Assembly: GCA_027064065.1 (NCBI GenBank)
Contig: JAMOQJ010000084.1
Span: forward strand, 1 to 37,755
DNA: 37,755 nucleotides
Origin: Desulfurellales bacterium
GTDB taxonomy: Bacteria; Campylobacterota_A; Desulfurellia; Desulfurellales; Hippeaceae
Direction of reading: 5' to 3'
Within the stretch, counting starts at the first letter, position 1. Each line of letters starts with the position of its first letter. This document shows positions 26,389-34,696 of the stretch, piece by piece. The translations under genes and the position numbers were made by a program. The notes below the pieces were generated by a model. The model was not told where the DNA came from. It was given only the letters and a program-made list of their open reading frames with translations, and did no database searches.

Positions 26389-27210
26389 GTGGCAGAGAAA
26401 ATGGATCCGAAAACATTCGAAGATATAAGAAAATTTATATACGAAAAATCTGGAATTTTTTTTGAAAAAAACAAAGAGTATCTATTGGTTAATAGATTAA
26501 AGAAAAGGCTTGATGCCCTTAAAATGTCAACATTTGAAGAATACCTTAGATATATAAAGTCGCCATCAGGCGCAAAAGAGATGACCAATCTTTTTGATGC
26601 TGTTACAATAAACGAAACCTACTTTTTCAGACATATCAATCAAATAAATGCATTTAAAGACTCAATTGTTCCAGAAATATTAAAAAGAAAAAGAATGATG
26701 ACTATATGGAGTGCAGCGTGCTCAAGCGGTGAAGAGCCGTATACATTAGTCATTGCTTTGATGGAAAAATATGGTCAAAATATACCAGCAAGAATTCTTG
26801 CAAGCGATATCAGCAATGAAATACTCGAAAAGGCTAAAAAAGGCATCTACGGAGAATATTCTTTAAAAGAACTATCGCTCGATATGAAGAAAAAATATTT
26901 TGACAACATTGGGCCCGGTAAATATCAAATAAAAGACTTTGTAAAAAGAAAATGCGTATTCAAAAATATAAACCTTACAGACGATAGACAACTACGCTCC
27001 ATAGGAAAGATGGATGTTATATTTTGTAGAAACGTATTAATATATTTCGACAACACATCAAGACAAAAGGTAATAGATAAATTTTACAACGATATCTTAA
27101 ATCCGGGTGGATATTTGATACTCGGTGCAACAGAATCTATATCAAGACTTAAAACCAAATTCAAACTTTGCCACTTTAAAATGGCAATAGCATACCAAAA
27201 AGCCGAATAA
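26389..27210 (+). CDS. cheR: CheR-type protein-glutamate methyltransferase
   Basis: CheR uses SAM to methylate glutamates of chemoreceptors. The 273-aa protein has the N-terminal helical domain, the junction motif TINETYFFRH (73-82), the SAM site IWSAACSSGEEPYTL (106-120), ILASDIS and the conserved DVIFCRNVLIYFD. No C-terminal NWETF-binding or TPR extension is present. The start is GTG 26389, with GGGAG 7 nt upstream inside the end of the HDOD gene. No other chemotaxis gene is in the window. It ends 9 bp before the convergent rnpB 3' end. Confidence 0.94.
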   Translation: MAEKMDPKTFEDIRKFIYEKSGIFFEKNKEYLLVNRLKKRLDALKMSTFEEYLRYIKSPSGAKEMTNLFDAVTINETYFFRHINQINAFKDSIVPEILKRKRMMTIWSAACSSGEEPYTLVIALMEKYGQNIPARILASDISNEILEKAKKGIYGEYSLKELSLDMKKKYFDNIGPGKYQIKDFVKRKCVFKNINLTDDRQLRSIGKMDVIFCRNVLIYFDNTSRQKVIDKFYNDILNPGGYLILGATESISRLKTKFKLCHFKMAIAYQKAE

Positions 27211-27219
27211 AACAAAAAA

Positions 27220-27701
27220 GCAAAGCGGGTCTATAAGCCGGGTTCTGTATCCGAGCCGTCACAATTTTGGATTTTAAGATTTTAGCTTTTGATGAATATC
27301 ATTGTTCCAAAATGGTGATGGATCGGCGATAGTCATTTATCTAAGCGACCTACCCGAAAACCCCCGCCAAAAAGCGAAGAGGCAGGGTTAACCTCAATTA
27401 GGGTTTTCCTATTTGGTCTTGCTCCAAGGTGGGGTTTGCCGTGCCTTGAGATATTGCTATCTCAAGCGGTGGTCTCTTACACCACCATTTCAACCTTACC
27501 CAGCACCATTTTGCTTTTTAAAAAACTCTTAAATTTAGAATGTCTTTATCAAACAAAATGGTGCTGGGCGGTGTCTTTTCTGTGGCACTTTCCTGTGGGT
27601 TACCCCAACCGGCCTTTCGACCGACACCTTAACCCTGACGGAGCCCGGACTTTCCTCTTGATGAAAAAATATTCACCAAGCGACTATCCGACCCACTTTG
27701 C
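27220..27701 (-). ncRNA. rnpB: RNase P RNA (bacterial type A-like, enlarged P12 and P19)
   Basis: The catalytic RNA that matures tRNA 5' ends. On the minus strand the P1 ends pair (GCAAAGTGGGTC with GACCCGCTTTGC). Conserved blocks are in order: GAGGAAAGTCCGGGCTCC, GGTGAAATGGTGGTGTAAGAGACCACC-like core (here GGTTGAAATGGTGG), GATAAATGACTATCGCC and ACAGAACCCGGCTTAT. At about 482 nt it is longer than usual because of two AT-rich hairpin expansions (27499-27568 and 27256-27321). Six T residues follow the 3' end. It is 43 bp downstream of an 88-aa gene, and its own promoter is not clear. Confidence 0.95.
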
Positions 27702-27744
27702 ACTACATAATTACTACAATTTTAGATAAATTCAAGTAAGAAAA

Positions 27745-28011
27745 TCACCAGCTCCAGCCTTCATCAAGAAGCTGTCTCATTACAGGAAAAACCTTTTCGT
27801 ATGTTCCTTCAAAATAACCTTTAATAGTTCCTTCTTTCGATAAATCAAACGTTATACCCAAATCCTCAAGATGTCTTCTTAGCTGTTCCTTTTCGCTTTC
27901 ATCAACATGGTCTGCATATATATCTAAATAACATACACCATCCATAGACCATTTTGCAGCATTATAAAACCCTACCAACTTTTTATGATTATCACCATGA
28001 CCGTGAGACAT
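27745..28011 (-). CDS. small protein of unknown function upstream of rnpB
   Basis: An 88-aa acidic, aromatic-rich protein that I do not recognise. It starts with a histidine-containing MSHGHGDNHKK, followed by a mixed alpha/beta pattern and the ending LLDEGWSW. It has no signal peptide or membrane segment. GGAGG lies 6 nt before the ATG, and a near-consensus promoter (28045-28073) precedes it, so it is very likely real and well expressed. The His-rich N-terminus might bind a metal, which is speculation. Confidence 0.75.
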   Translation of the reverse strand: MSHGHGDNHKKLVGFYNAAKWSMDGVCYLDIYADHVDESEKEQLRRHLEDLGITFDLSKEGTIKGYFEGTYEKVFPVMRQLLDEGWSW

Positions 28012-28044
28012 GACATACCTCCAAACTCTTATTTATTTGCTTGA

Positions 28045-28073
28045 AATATATTACTTTAAATTTTAAATGTCAA
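28045..28073 (-). promoter_or_regulatory. strong promoter of the 88-aa gene, possibly also rnpB
   Basis: On the minus strand TTGACA (28068-28073), a 17-bp spacer and TATATT (28045-28050). The predicted start is near 28038, 27 nt before the ATG. No terminator lies between this gene and rnpB, so the RNase P RNA may be transcribed from here. Confidence 0.7.
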
Positions 28074-28084
28074 ACACAAGCACA

Positions 28085-28336
28085 TCAAGCCTTTAAATCT
28101 ATATGCCCTTCTTTATGTCGATTCTTCTTTTTATGCCTTTCTTTCTTTTCATCAATAGCATTATCTGTTTCATGCTCGGTTTCATTTATCTGTTCAGCTT
28201 TTACTTCTTCTTCTTTTTTGTTCATTATTCCTTTAAAAGCTTCAGAAACCGCAGCCTGTGCTAAAGAATTGCTATTGATTTGGCTTTGAGATGTGGCATT
28301 GAGTATGACATTTTGCAAATCAATAGGGCCTACCAT
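28085..28336 (-). CDS. small highly charged protein
   Basis: An 83-aa protein of unknown function. It starts MVGPIDLQNVILNAT, has a polar middle (SQSQINSNSLAQAAVSEAF), and ends in a long charged tail of Glu then Lys/His/Arg. The tail is probably disordered. GGGG in the last codons of the apgM-type gene, 2 bp away, can serve as ribosome-binding site, so the two are translationally linked. The start resembles short proteins found near flagellar genes in some bacteria, but that is a loose impression and no flagellar gene is nearby. Confidence 0.6.
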   Translation of the reverse strand: MVGPIDLQNVILNATSQSQINSNSLAQAAVSEAFKGIMNKKEEEVKAEQINETEHETDNAIDEKKERHKKKNRHKEGHIDLKA

Positions 28337-28338
28337 CT

Positions 28339-29502
28339 TTACCCCTTAAATAAAACATCCTTTATTAAACTATAACCGTTTTCTATAAAAACACCGCTTT
28401 GCTTACAATAATTTTCAGTATATTGTCCAATTTTATCAATTACTTGCCCTGTGTCAAACATAGCAAATGGCACAGGTTCGCTTGTGTGGGTTTTTATCTC
28501 TATCGGCGTAGGATGGTCTGGTAAAACGGCTATTCTTAAGCCGCCTTCAATCTCATCAGCCATCCTTAAAGCTTCGCCTACTATTTTTTTATCAAACAGC
28601 TCTATGGCTTTTATTTTTGTATCCAATTCTCCCATATGGCCTGCTTCATCTGTTGCTTCAACATGAACGTATGCAAAATCTCCTCCGTGTTTAAAAAAAT
28701 CAAAAGCGGCATTTATCTTTCCTTCATAATTCGTATCTATAAAACCGGTCATCCCTTCAACATTTGGTATTTCAAGACCTGTCAATCTTCCTATACCCAC
28801 CATCAAATCCACAGCGCTAATCATACAACCGTTTTTTTGAAACATATCGTAAAAAAGCGGCATAGACGGCTTTTTACCTTCCCCCCACAGCCATATAGCA
28901 TTTGCTTCCTTGTGGATATCATTATTTTGTAGAATCTTCTTGGCTTCGTTCATGATAGCGTTTAAGGTGTCTTTCGCATCTCCTTTAGGAAGATGTTCGT
29001 CAATCTGTTTATCGGATATATCATGTGGCGGTGTCGTATCGTCTGTCAAACCATTTCTCCAAATCATAAGGTTTCTATAACTTACGCCGCCGAAAAACTC
29101 TATACCTTCAAAGTTTAACTTCTCATTTAAAAGCTCTATAAGCTTATGTGCCTTATCGGTAGAGATATGCCCTGCCGCAAAATCCTTCATTATTCCGTTT
29201 TCTATATTTACGAAATTGCATCTATACGCAACATCGCTATCGTTCATCGGTACGCCTTTACTTGCCGCTTCAAGCGGTGCTCTTCCTGTATAATATTTTT
29301 TCGGGTCGTATCCCAAAACACTTAGATTTGCAACATCACTTCCCGGCGGATAGCCATCTGGAACGGTTTTTACCATACCTACAACTCCGCCTGCAATTCT
29401 ATCCATATTCGGCGTATCTGCATATTCCAAAGGGGTTTTCCCATCCAACTGTTTAATAGGCCAATCGGCCATTCCATCTCCAAGCAGTATCAAATACTTC
29501 AT
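28339..29502 (-). CDS. apgM-family phosphoglycerate mutase / proposed homoserine kinase
   Basis: A 387-aa alkaline-phosphatase-superfamily protein. Metal and phosphate-site residues are visible: D9 in LILLGDGMADWP, Ser55 in PPGSDVANLSVLGYDP, the HVEATDEAGHMGELD block and LPDHPTPIEIKTHTSEPVPF. Family members are annotated as cofactor-independent phosphoglycerate mutase, while one subgroup (TIGR02535) is proposed to be an alternative homoserine kinase. thrC elsewhere in this window and the absence of a visible thrB make the second option worth considering. Its ribosome-binding site lies in the end of yjbQ, 4 bp upstream. Confidence 0.85.
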   Translation of the reverse strand: MKYLILLGDGMADWPIKQLDGKTPLEYADTPNMDRIAGGVVGMVKTVPDGYPPGSDVANLSVLGYDPKKYYTGRAPLEAASKGVPMNDSDVAYRCNFVNIENGIMKDFAAGHISTDKAHKLIELLNEKLNFEGIEFFGGVSYRNLMIWRNGLTDDTTPPHDISDKQIDEHLPKGDAKDTLNAIMNEAKKILQNNDIHKEANAIWLWGEGKKPSMPLFYDMFQKNGCMISAVDLMVGIGRLTGLEIPNVEGMTGFIDTNYEGKINAAFDFFKHGGDFAYVHVEATDEAGHMGELDTKIKAIELFDKKIVGEALRMADEIEGGLRIAVLPDHPTPIEIKTHTSEPVPFAMFDTGQVIDKIGQYTENYCKQSGVFIENGYSLIKDVLFKG

Positions 29503-29506
29503 AATA

Positions 29507-29893
29507 TTACCCTTCCATCGTTTTTATATATATTTCTCTATTTCTTGGCCCATCAAACTCCATAAAAAATATACCCTGCCATCTCCCAAGTTTGAGTTTG
29601 CCGTCTTTTATGATAATTGTAACGTTAGAGCCGATTAAAGAAGCTTGAATATGAGCATCGGAATTTCCTTCAAGATGTCTGTAGTTGTTTGAATATGGCA
29701 CAAGCTCTTCAAGTCTGTTTAATAAATCAAAAGCAACATCTTTATCGTATGATTCGTTGATTGTTACTCCAGCCGTTGTGTGAGGAACGTAAACTACAGC
29801 TATACCGTTTTGAATATCAATGTTTTTTTCTACAATATTGGTTATATCTACTGCCTGTTTTCTTTGAGTTGTTTTAATAGATATTCTTTTCAT
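29507..29893 (-). CDS. YjbQ family protein (UPF0047)
   Basis: A small trimeric beta-fold protein of 128 aa. The family signatures are VVYVPHTTAGVTINES, the HLEGNSDAHIQASLIG block and LGRWQGIFFMEFDGPRNR. Some members have weak thiamine-phosphate synthase activity in vitro and are annotated as secondary thiamine-phosphate synthase. The physiological role is uncertain. The start is ATG 29893, with AGGAG 6 nt upstream. The ATG two codons earlier touches that site. First gene of the yjbQ-apgM-83-aa unit. Confidence 0.92.
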   Translation of the reverse strand: MKRISIKTTQRKQAVDITNIVEKNIDIQNGIAVVYVPHTTAGVTINESYDKDVAFDLLNRLEELVPYSNNYRHLEGNSDAHIQASLIGSNVTIIIKDGKLKLGRWQGIFFMEFDGPRNREIYIKTMEG

Positions 29894-29912
29894 AACCATC
29901 TCCTACAGTAAA

Positions 29913-29940
29913 AATGTATATAATTTAACAAAAAAGTCAA
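29913..29940 (-). promoter_or_regulatory. candidate promoter of the yjbQ-apgM unit
   Basis: On the minus strand TTGACT (29935-29940), a 16-bp spacer and TACATT (29913-29918). The predicted start is near 29906, leaving a very short leader that begins close to the AGGAG. Confidence 0.45.
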
Positions 29941-29978
29941 AGATTTCGTTATAAATAGATTATTTTTTAGCTTTTTTA

Positions 29979-30007
29979 TTTACATAAATGAATTGTTTGT
30001 ATATATT
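29979..30007 (+). promoter_or_regulatory. promoter of the alr-mla operon
   Basis: TTTACA (29979-29984), a 17-bp spacer and TATATT (30002-30007). The predicted start is near 30014, followed by AAGAGG and ATG 30039. Confidence 0.6.
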
Positions 30008-30038
30008 AGCGTATGTATTTTATTAAGAGGTGTCGTAC

Positions 30039-31160
30039 ATGAATTTTCACAGCAGCGCTATTGTGCATCTTGGTAATTTTCATAATAACTTTAAATCCAT
30101 ATCCGAGTTTTTAGGCGGAAACGTAAGTATAATACCTGTAATAAAAGCCGACGGATACGGACATGGTATGATAAGAATAGCAAGGGAACTTCAAACATAC
30201 GGCAATGTTGCGTATTTGGGTGTAGCCCATATAAAAGAAGGCGTTATTTTAAGAAAAAACGGAATAAAACAACCTATCTTGGCAATGAGCTGCCTTGACT
30301 CTTTCGATGTTGACATGATGGACGAATTTAATATAACACCGGTCGTTCACAGTTTTTATCTGCTGAAGAAGGTTATAGATTATGCCAAATCTTACAACAA
30401 AAGAATAAAGGTGCATCTTAAATTTGATACAGGCATGGCAAGATTAGGTATAAGGAAAGAGGATATAGAAGAATCTATCGCTCTATGCAAAAAGGAAAAA
30501 GACTATATAGAGCTCGACGGTCTTATGAGTCATTTTAGCGATTCCGAAAGCAATAAAGAGTGGACTCTTAAACAAAACTCACTATTTAAAAATATAGTAG
30601 ATTTTGTAGAAAATGAAGGATTCAACCCTAAGTACAAGCATATCGCAAACTCTGGAGCAATACTACAATTTAAAGAAACACACTATAACTGCGTAAGGCC
30701 TGGCTTGATACTTTACGGTTATACGCCTTCTTGCAATCTAAAAGGAATAATAGACATACAACCTGTTTTAGAGATAAAATCTCAGCTTATTAGCATACAT
30801 TCTTTAAAAAAAGGAGAAGGCATAAGTTACGGAAGAACATTTATCGCTCCCTATGATATGGTCGTGGGCGTTGTGGCGTTTGGATATGCCGACGGACTCT
30901 TTAGAAACCTATCCAATAAACTGGAATGCTTAATAAACGGTAAGCGATGCAAAAGCGTTGGAACGATTTGTATGGATATGTTTATGTGCGATATTACAGA
31001 TATAGAAGCAAGCATATCAGACGAAGCAATCATAATAGGCAAAGATAAAGAAGAAGAAATTACAATAGACGATTTGGCAAGGGAAAGTAAAACCATAAAT
31101 TATGAGATACTCACAAATATAGGTAAGAGTATCAGAGTAAATAGAGTGTATATGGATTAA
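30039..31160 (+). CDS. alr: alanine racemase
   Basis: Alr is the PLP enzyme that makes D-alanine for peptidoglycan. The 373-aa protein has the PLP lysine K36 in PVIKADGYGHG, the FDTGMARLG and GLMSHFSDSE barrel segments, and the second catalytic residue Tyr in GISYGRTF. A C-terminal beta domain contains SVGTICMDMFMCDIT. The start is ATG 30039, with GAGG 8 nt upstream. A GTG three codons earlier overlaps that site. It heads an operon with the Mla-type lipid transport genes, 3 bp apart. Confidence 0.96.
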   Translation: MNFHSSAIVHLGNFHNNFKSISEFLGGNVSIIPVIKADGYGHGMIRIARELQTYGNVAYLGVAHIKEGVILRKNGIKQPILAMSCLDSFDVDMMDEFNITPVVHSFYLLKKVIDYAKSYNKRIKVHLKFDTGMARLGIRKEDIEESIALCKKEKDYIELDGLMSHFSDSESNKEWTLKQNSLFKNIVDFVENEGFNPKYKHIANSGAILQFKETHYNCVRPGLILYGYTPSCNLKGIIDIQPVLEIKSQLISIHSLKKGEGISYGRTFIAPYDMVVGVVAFGYADGLFRNLSNKLECLINGKRCKSVGTICMDMFMCDITDIEASISDEAIIIGKDKEEEITIDDLARESKTINYEILTNIGKSIRVNRVYMD

Positions 31161-31163
31161 ACT

Positions 31164-31934
31164 ATGCTAAAGTTATTTGAAAACATTGGGGCATCTACCA
31201 TAAATCTTTTAAAAGATACGGGCGGTATAGTCAAATTGATGGCAAATGTTATACTTTCCGTATTTACGGGACCTGTAAGACTTCATAAAACCTTTGAACA
31301 GATGTACTATGTCGGCGTACGCTCAACGCTTATCGTGCTTTTGACATCTATGTTTGTAGGAATGGTTGAAGCGCTGCAAATATATCACGGTTTTCATAAA
31401 TTCGGAGCTGAAAATATGATAGGTTATACTGTTGCCGTATCGCTGGGAAGGGAGCTTTCACCTGTATTAACAGCCTTAATGATTGTTGCAAGGAGTGTCT
31501 CGGCAATGGCAGCAGAAATAGGCACAATGCGAGTTACACAACAGATAGACGCACTTGAAGTTATGGCTGTAAACCCTGTTAATTTCCTTGTAACACCAAG
31601 GGTTATAGCAATGACCATTATGCTTCCAGCTTTGGTTATTGTTTCAAACGCAGTGGGCAACTTTGGCGGCTATTTGGTTGGAACAGGTGTTTTAGGTTTA
31701 AACCCTACAGCATATATAAAAAATATTCAAATATACATAGACATGAGTGATTTGACATACGGATTTATAAAGGCTTCTGTATTCGGATTTATAGTATCTC
31801 TTATAGGATGTTATATGGGTTTATCTACAACAAAAGGTGCAAAGGGTGTAGGTGTATCAACGACAAAAGCTGTTGTTGCATCAAGTATAACCGTACTTAT
31901 CGCTGATTATTTTTTGACGGCATTTTTGTTTTAA
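31164..31934 (+). CDS. mlaE: MlaE-family ABC transporter permease
   Basis: Inner-membrane permease of a lipid (Mla/MCE) transporter that moves phospholipids between membranes. The 256-aa protein has an N-terminal amphipathic region, about five membrane helices and the MlaE signature: LGRELSPVLTALMIVARSVSAMAAEIGTMRVTQQIDALEVM. It is followed 1 bp on by the ATPase gene. In Gram-negative bacteria such systems maintain outer-membrane lipid asymmetry, and this supports a diderm cell plan. Confidence 0.95.
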   Translation: MLKLFENIGASTINLLKDTGGIVKLMANVILSVFTGPVRLHKTFEQMYYVGVRSTLIVLLTSMFVGMVEALQIYHGFHKFGAENMIGYTVAVSLGRELSPVLTALMIVARSVSAMAAEIGTMRVTQQIDALEVMAVNPVNFLVTPRVIAMTIMLPALVIVSNAVGNFGGYLVGTGVLGLNPTAYIKNIQIYIDMSDLTYGFIKASVFGFIVSLIGCYMGLSTTKGAKGVGVSTTKAVVASSITVLIADYFLTAFLF

Positions 31935-31935
31935 T

Positions 31936-32679
31936 ATGATTGAAGTAAAAGATTTAAAAAAGAGTTTCGGTACTCAAACCGTTTTAAACGGTGTAAATTT
32001 TGAAATAGAAGATAAAAAGATAACAGTTATATTAGGTAAAAGCGGTGTAGGGAAAAGTGTATTGCTAAGCAATATAATAGGCTTAACCATACCTGATTCA
32101 GGCAGTATATTCTATAAAGATAAAGATATAACAAAATTAAACTTAAAAGAATTGAATAAAATAAGAAAGAACTTTGGTGTCCTATTTCAAGATGCAGCGC
32201 TATTTGATTCGTTAAATGTCTTTGAAAACATAGCATTTCCTTTAATTGAACACAAAACCGTAAAAAACAAAAAAGAGATAAAACAGCGCGTGGCAGATAT
32301 GCTAAAGCTCGTCGGCTTAAGTGATATTGAACATAAAATGCCATCTGAGCTATCGGGTGGAATGAGAAAAAGGGTTGCATTGGCAAGAGCTATCATTACA
32401 AATCCTGAAGTTGTCTTCTTCGATGAACCAACAACAGGGCTCGACCCGGTTTCTGCGATGTCCATAGCAAATCTAATTAAAGATATGCAAGAAAAATTAT
32501 CTACAACCTGTTTTATAATAAGCCACGATTTATCTCTAACATTTAACATTGCCCATAAAATAGGACTTTTAGATAGCGGGAAAATTGTAGATTTCGGCGA
32601 TAGAAACCATTTTTTAAATTCCGATAACAATATAGTAAAAAATTTTATAAACGCTTATAGTTTGGGAGATACGATATGA
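31936..32679 (+). CDS. mlaF: MlaF-family ABC transporter ATPase
   Basis: Cytoplasmic ATPase of the Mla-type lipid transporter, 247 aa. It has Walker A GKSGVGKS, Q-loop LFQDAALFDSL, signature LSGGMRKRVALARAI, Walker B VVFFDEPTTGLDP and the switch His in IISHDL. GGMRKR is typical of MlaF/Ttg2A ATPases. There is no Shine-Dalgarno, so translation is probably coupled to mlaE. Its stop overlaps the mlaD start (ATGA). Confidence 0.96.
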   Translation: MIEVKDLKKSFGTQTVLNGVNFEIEDKKITVILGKSGVGKSVLLSNIIGLTIPDSGSIFYKDKDITKLNLKELNKIRKNFGVLFQDAALFDSLNVFENIAFPLIEHKTVKNKKEIKQRVADMLKLVGLSDIEHKMPSELSGGMRKRVALARAIITNPEVVFFDEPTTGLDPVSAMSIANLIKDMQEKLSTTCFIISHDLSLTFNIAHKIGLLDSGKIVDFGDRNHFLNSDNNIVKNFINAYSLGDTI

Positions 32680-33941
32680 GAAATAAGAATTTTGAAGTTA
32701 TAGTTGGTATGTTTGTAGTTTTGGTTTTGATTTTATTGGGATGGCTTACAACTCAAATGGGTAAATTCAATATCAAGTCAAAGCCTGTTTACACAATCTA
32801 TGCTCCATTTGATGACATTGCAGGTCTTGACGTAAACACAAAGATTAAGGTAGCAGGCGTTGATATAGGCGTTATAAAAGATATAAAATTAGAAAACGGA
32901 AAGGCTATTGTTACGCTCGCCATTTACGATAAATACAAGATTCCAAAAGACTCTTTGGCTTTAATAAGAAGCAAAAGCATGCTTGGTGATAAGTTCTTAG
33001 AGATAAAATTTGGGCACTCCAAACAATTCTTATCAGATGGTGATTTCTTGACACACACAGAATCTGCAACGGATGTAGGAGCTTTAATCAACAACATAAA
33101 CAAAATCTTTAACAATCAACAAAAGGATATACAACTTGCTGTTGAAAATGCAAGATTATCCATGGAAAAATTAAATAAAACGCTTGATAATCTATATTTT
33201 ATGACCTACAGAATGAAACAAGGTAAAGGTACAATAGGAAAATTCATAAGCGATGACGGACTTTATAAAAACTTAAATTCCACATCAGGAAATTTAAGCG
33301 ATATTAGCTCTAAAATAAAAAACGGAGAAGGAACGCTTGGGAAACTGGTCAACGATGATGGAGTTTATAACAATTTGAACGACACGCTCAAATACATAAA
33401 GAAATACCTAACAAAAGCAAACAGAATCCTCATCAATGTTTCGGCAAGAACCCAATACGGTTTTAGAGACCAAGAATCCAAAGGTAAGATATATGCTGAT
33501 ATATATACAATGCCGGATAAATTCTACAGAATAGGTATAACAGACGAAACAGACCATTCCGAAGAAAATAAAAAAGACGACGACAATAAGATGAGAATTA
33601 CAGCTTTGATGGGTAAAAAATATTATGATTTTACGCTAAAAGGTGGAATTATAGAATCAACATTTGGTTTAGGCGTTGACTATAGCATGCTTGACAACAA
33701 ATTAATGTTTAGTGTAGATGCTTTCGATTTTAATCACGACAACGATATAAGAGACAAAAATGCCCAAGTAAGAGCTGAGCTTGCTTATACGTTACTTAGA
33801 CATTTCAGTGTATTCGGCGGCGTAGATGAGATTTTAAACTCAAAAACTCGTTCAGCTTACATTGGAGCAGGTATGGAATTTTCAAACGACGATTTAAAAT
33901 ATTTTATGGACAAAGCACCTACGGGAGCATTTAGCAAGTAA
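32676..33941 (+). CDS. mlaD: MlaD/MCE protein with a long C-terminal beta-rich domain
   Basis: Substrate-binding component of the Mla-type transporter, 421 aa. It has an N-terminal membrane anchor (about 8-27), one MCE domain (about 37-115, with DDIAGLDVNTKIKVAGVDIG and GDKFLEIKFG), a helical region (about 120-250) with two GxxGKxxxDxGxYxNL repeats, and a beta-rich C-terminus (about 255-420). The C-terminal strands alternate polar and hydrophobic residues, with IESTFGLGVDYSML and RHFSVFGGVDEI like outer-membrane barrels. Typical MlaD is about 180 aa, so this is a long form. GGGAG precedes the ATG. It overlaps the convergent mqnA end by 11 bp. Confidence 0.9.
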   Translation: MRNKNFEVIVGMFVVLVLILLGWLTTQMGKFNIKSKPVYTIYAPFDDIAGLDVNTKIKVAGVDIGVIKDIKLENGKAIVTLAIYDKYKIPKDSLALIRSKSMLGDKFLEIKFGHSKQFLSDGDFLTHTESATDVGALINNINKIFNNQQKDIQLAVENARLSMEKLNKTLDNLYFMTYRMKQGKGTIGKFISDDGLYKNLNSTSGNLSDISSKIKNGEGTLGKLVNDDGVYNNLNDTLKYIKKYLTKANRILINVSARTQYGFRDQESKGKIYADIYTMPDKFYRIGITDETDHSEENKKDDDNKMRITALMGKKYYDFTLKGGIIESTFGLGVDYSMLDNKLMFSVDAFDFNHDNDIRDKNAQVRAELAYTLLRHFSVFGGVDEILNSKTRSAYIGAGMEFSNDDLKYFMDKAPTGAFSK

Positions 33942-34692
33942 ATTTCAGCTCAGGATTATCGTCTATAATTCCACACTGTTTAGCATAGAAAAGAAATTGT
34001 TTTATCGATTCTATTTTATGCTCGTCTAAATCGTATGATATATTGTTTCTTAAATAGCTTAAGCATTCATCCTTGCTAATTAAATTGAGAGCATTTGCAC
34101 TTTCGCAAATAATATCTATATTGCTTTTTCCCCACTCTTTGGATTTGATAAACAGCTCTTTGGTTTTTTCGTCCGTCTCTATATTTGAAAGCCATGCTGC
34201 AAAAACAAAAGGCAATCCCGTAAACCTATTCCACTCAACGGCTAAATCCAGCCTTTTGGCATTTTCATTTTCCTTTATTCTTTTTAAGGCTTTATCACCT
34301 ATCACAAGTTCACAATCAGCATATCCGTCGTATGCATAATCTACTGTTATGTTGTATTTAAATCTAAACAGAATCTTCGTCAAAGCAACCGACGTATTGG
34401 AGTTTGAATCCAATTTAACCTTCCTTACGCTATTTATCGGCTTATTCAAAAATAGCACTACACTTTTAACTTCTTTATTGCTTGCTATACAGCAGTCTTT
34501 TATAATCTTATAGTTACCCTTTGCATATTCAATTATAGGAACGTTACCTACATCAACCTTTTTATCTCTTAAAAGCCTTGCACAAACGCTTGGCGGATAA
34601 GAATAAAATTCAAAATTATGTTTTATTATATTTTTTTGTAGTGCAAAATATAATGGATAAGCGTTTAAAAACTCTACAAGCGCTACCTTCAT
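33931..34692 (-). CDS. mqnA: chorismate dehydratase, futalosine menaquinone pathway
   Basis: MqnA makes 3-enolpyruvyl-benzoate from chorismate, the first step of futalosine menaquinone synthesis. The 253-aa periplasmic-binding-like fold protein has the family start KVALVEFLNAYPLYFAL, the VDVGNVPIIEYAK segment, SNTSVALTKILF, and a C-terminal helical end. The ATG fits the family start, but it has no Shine-Dalgarno and lies only 4 nt after the U-tract of the ilvE terminator. How it is expressed is unclear. No other mqn genes are in the window. Confidence 0.9.
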   Translation of the reverse strand: MKVALVEFLNAYPLYFALQKNIIKHNFEFYSYPPSVCARLLRDKKVDVGNVPIIEYAKGNYKIIKDCCIASNKEVKSVVLFLNKPINSVRKVKLDSNSNTSVALTKILFRFKYNITVDYAYDGYADCELVIGDKALKRIKENENAKRLDLAVEWNRFTGLPFVFAAWLSNIETDEKTKELFIKSKEWGKSNIDIICESANALNLISKDECLSYLRNNISYDLDEHKIESIKQFLFYAKQCGIIDDNPELKFTC

Positions 34693-34696
34693 AACG

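Noticed and set aside
27436-27729. Plus-strand open frame of 97 codons
   Set aside because: It lies across RNase P RNA, whose conserved blocks and paired ends explain the sequence. It has no ribosome-binding site.
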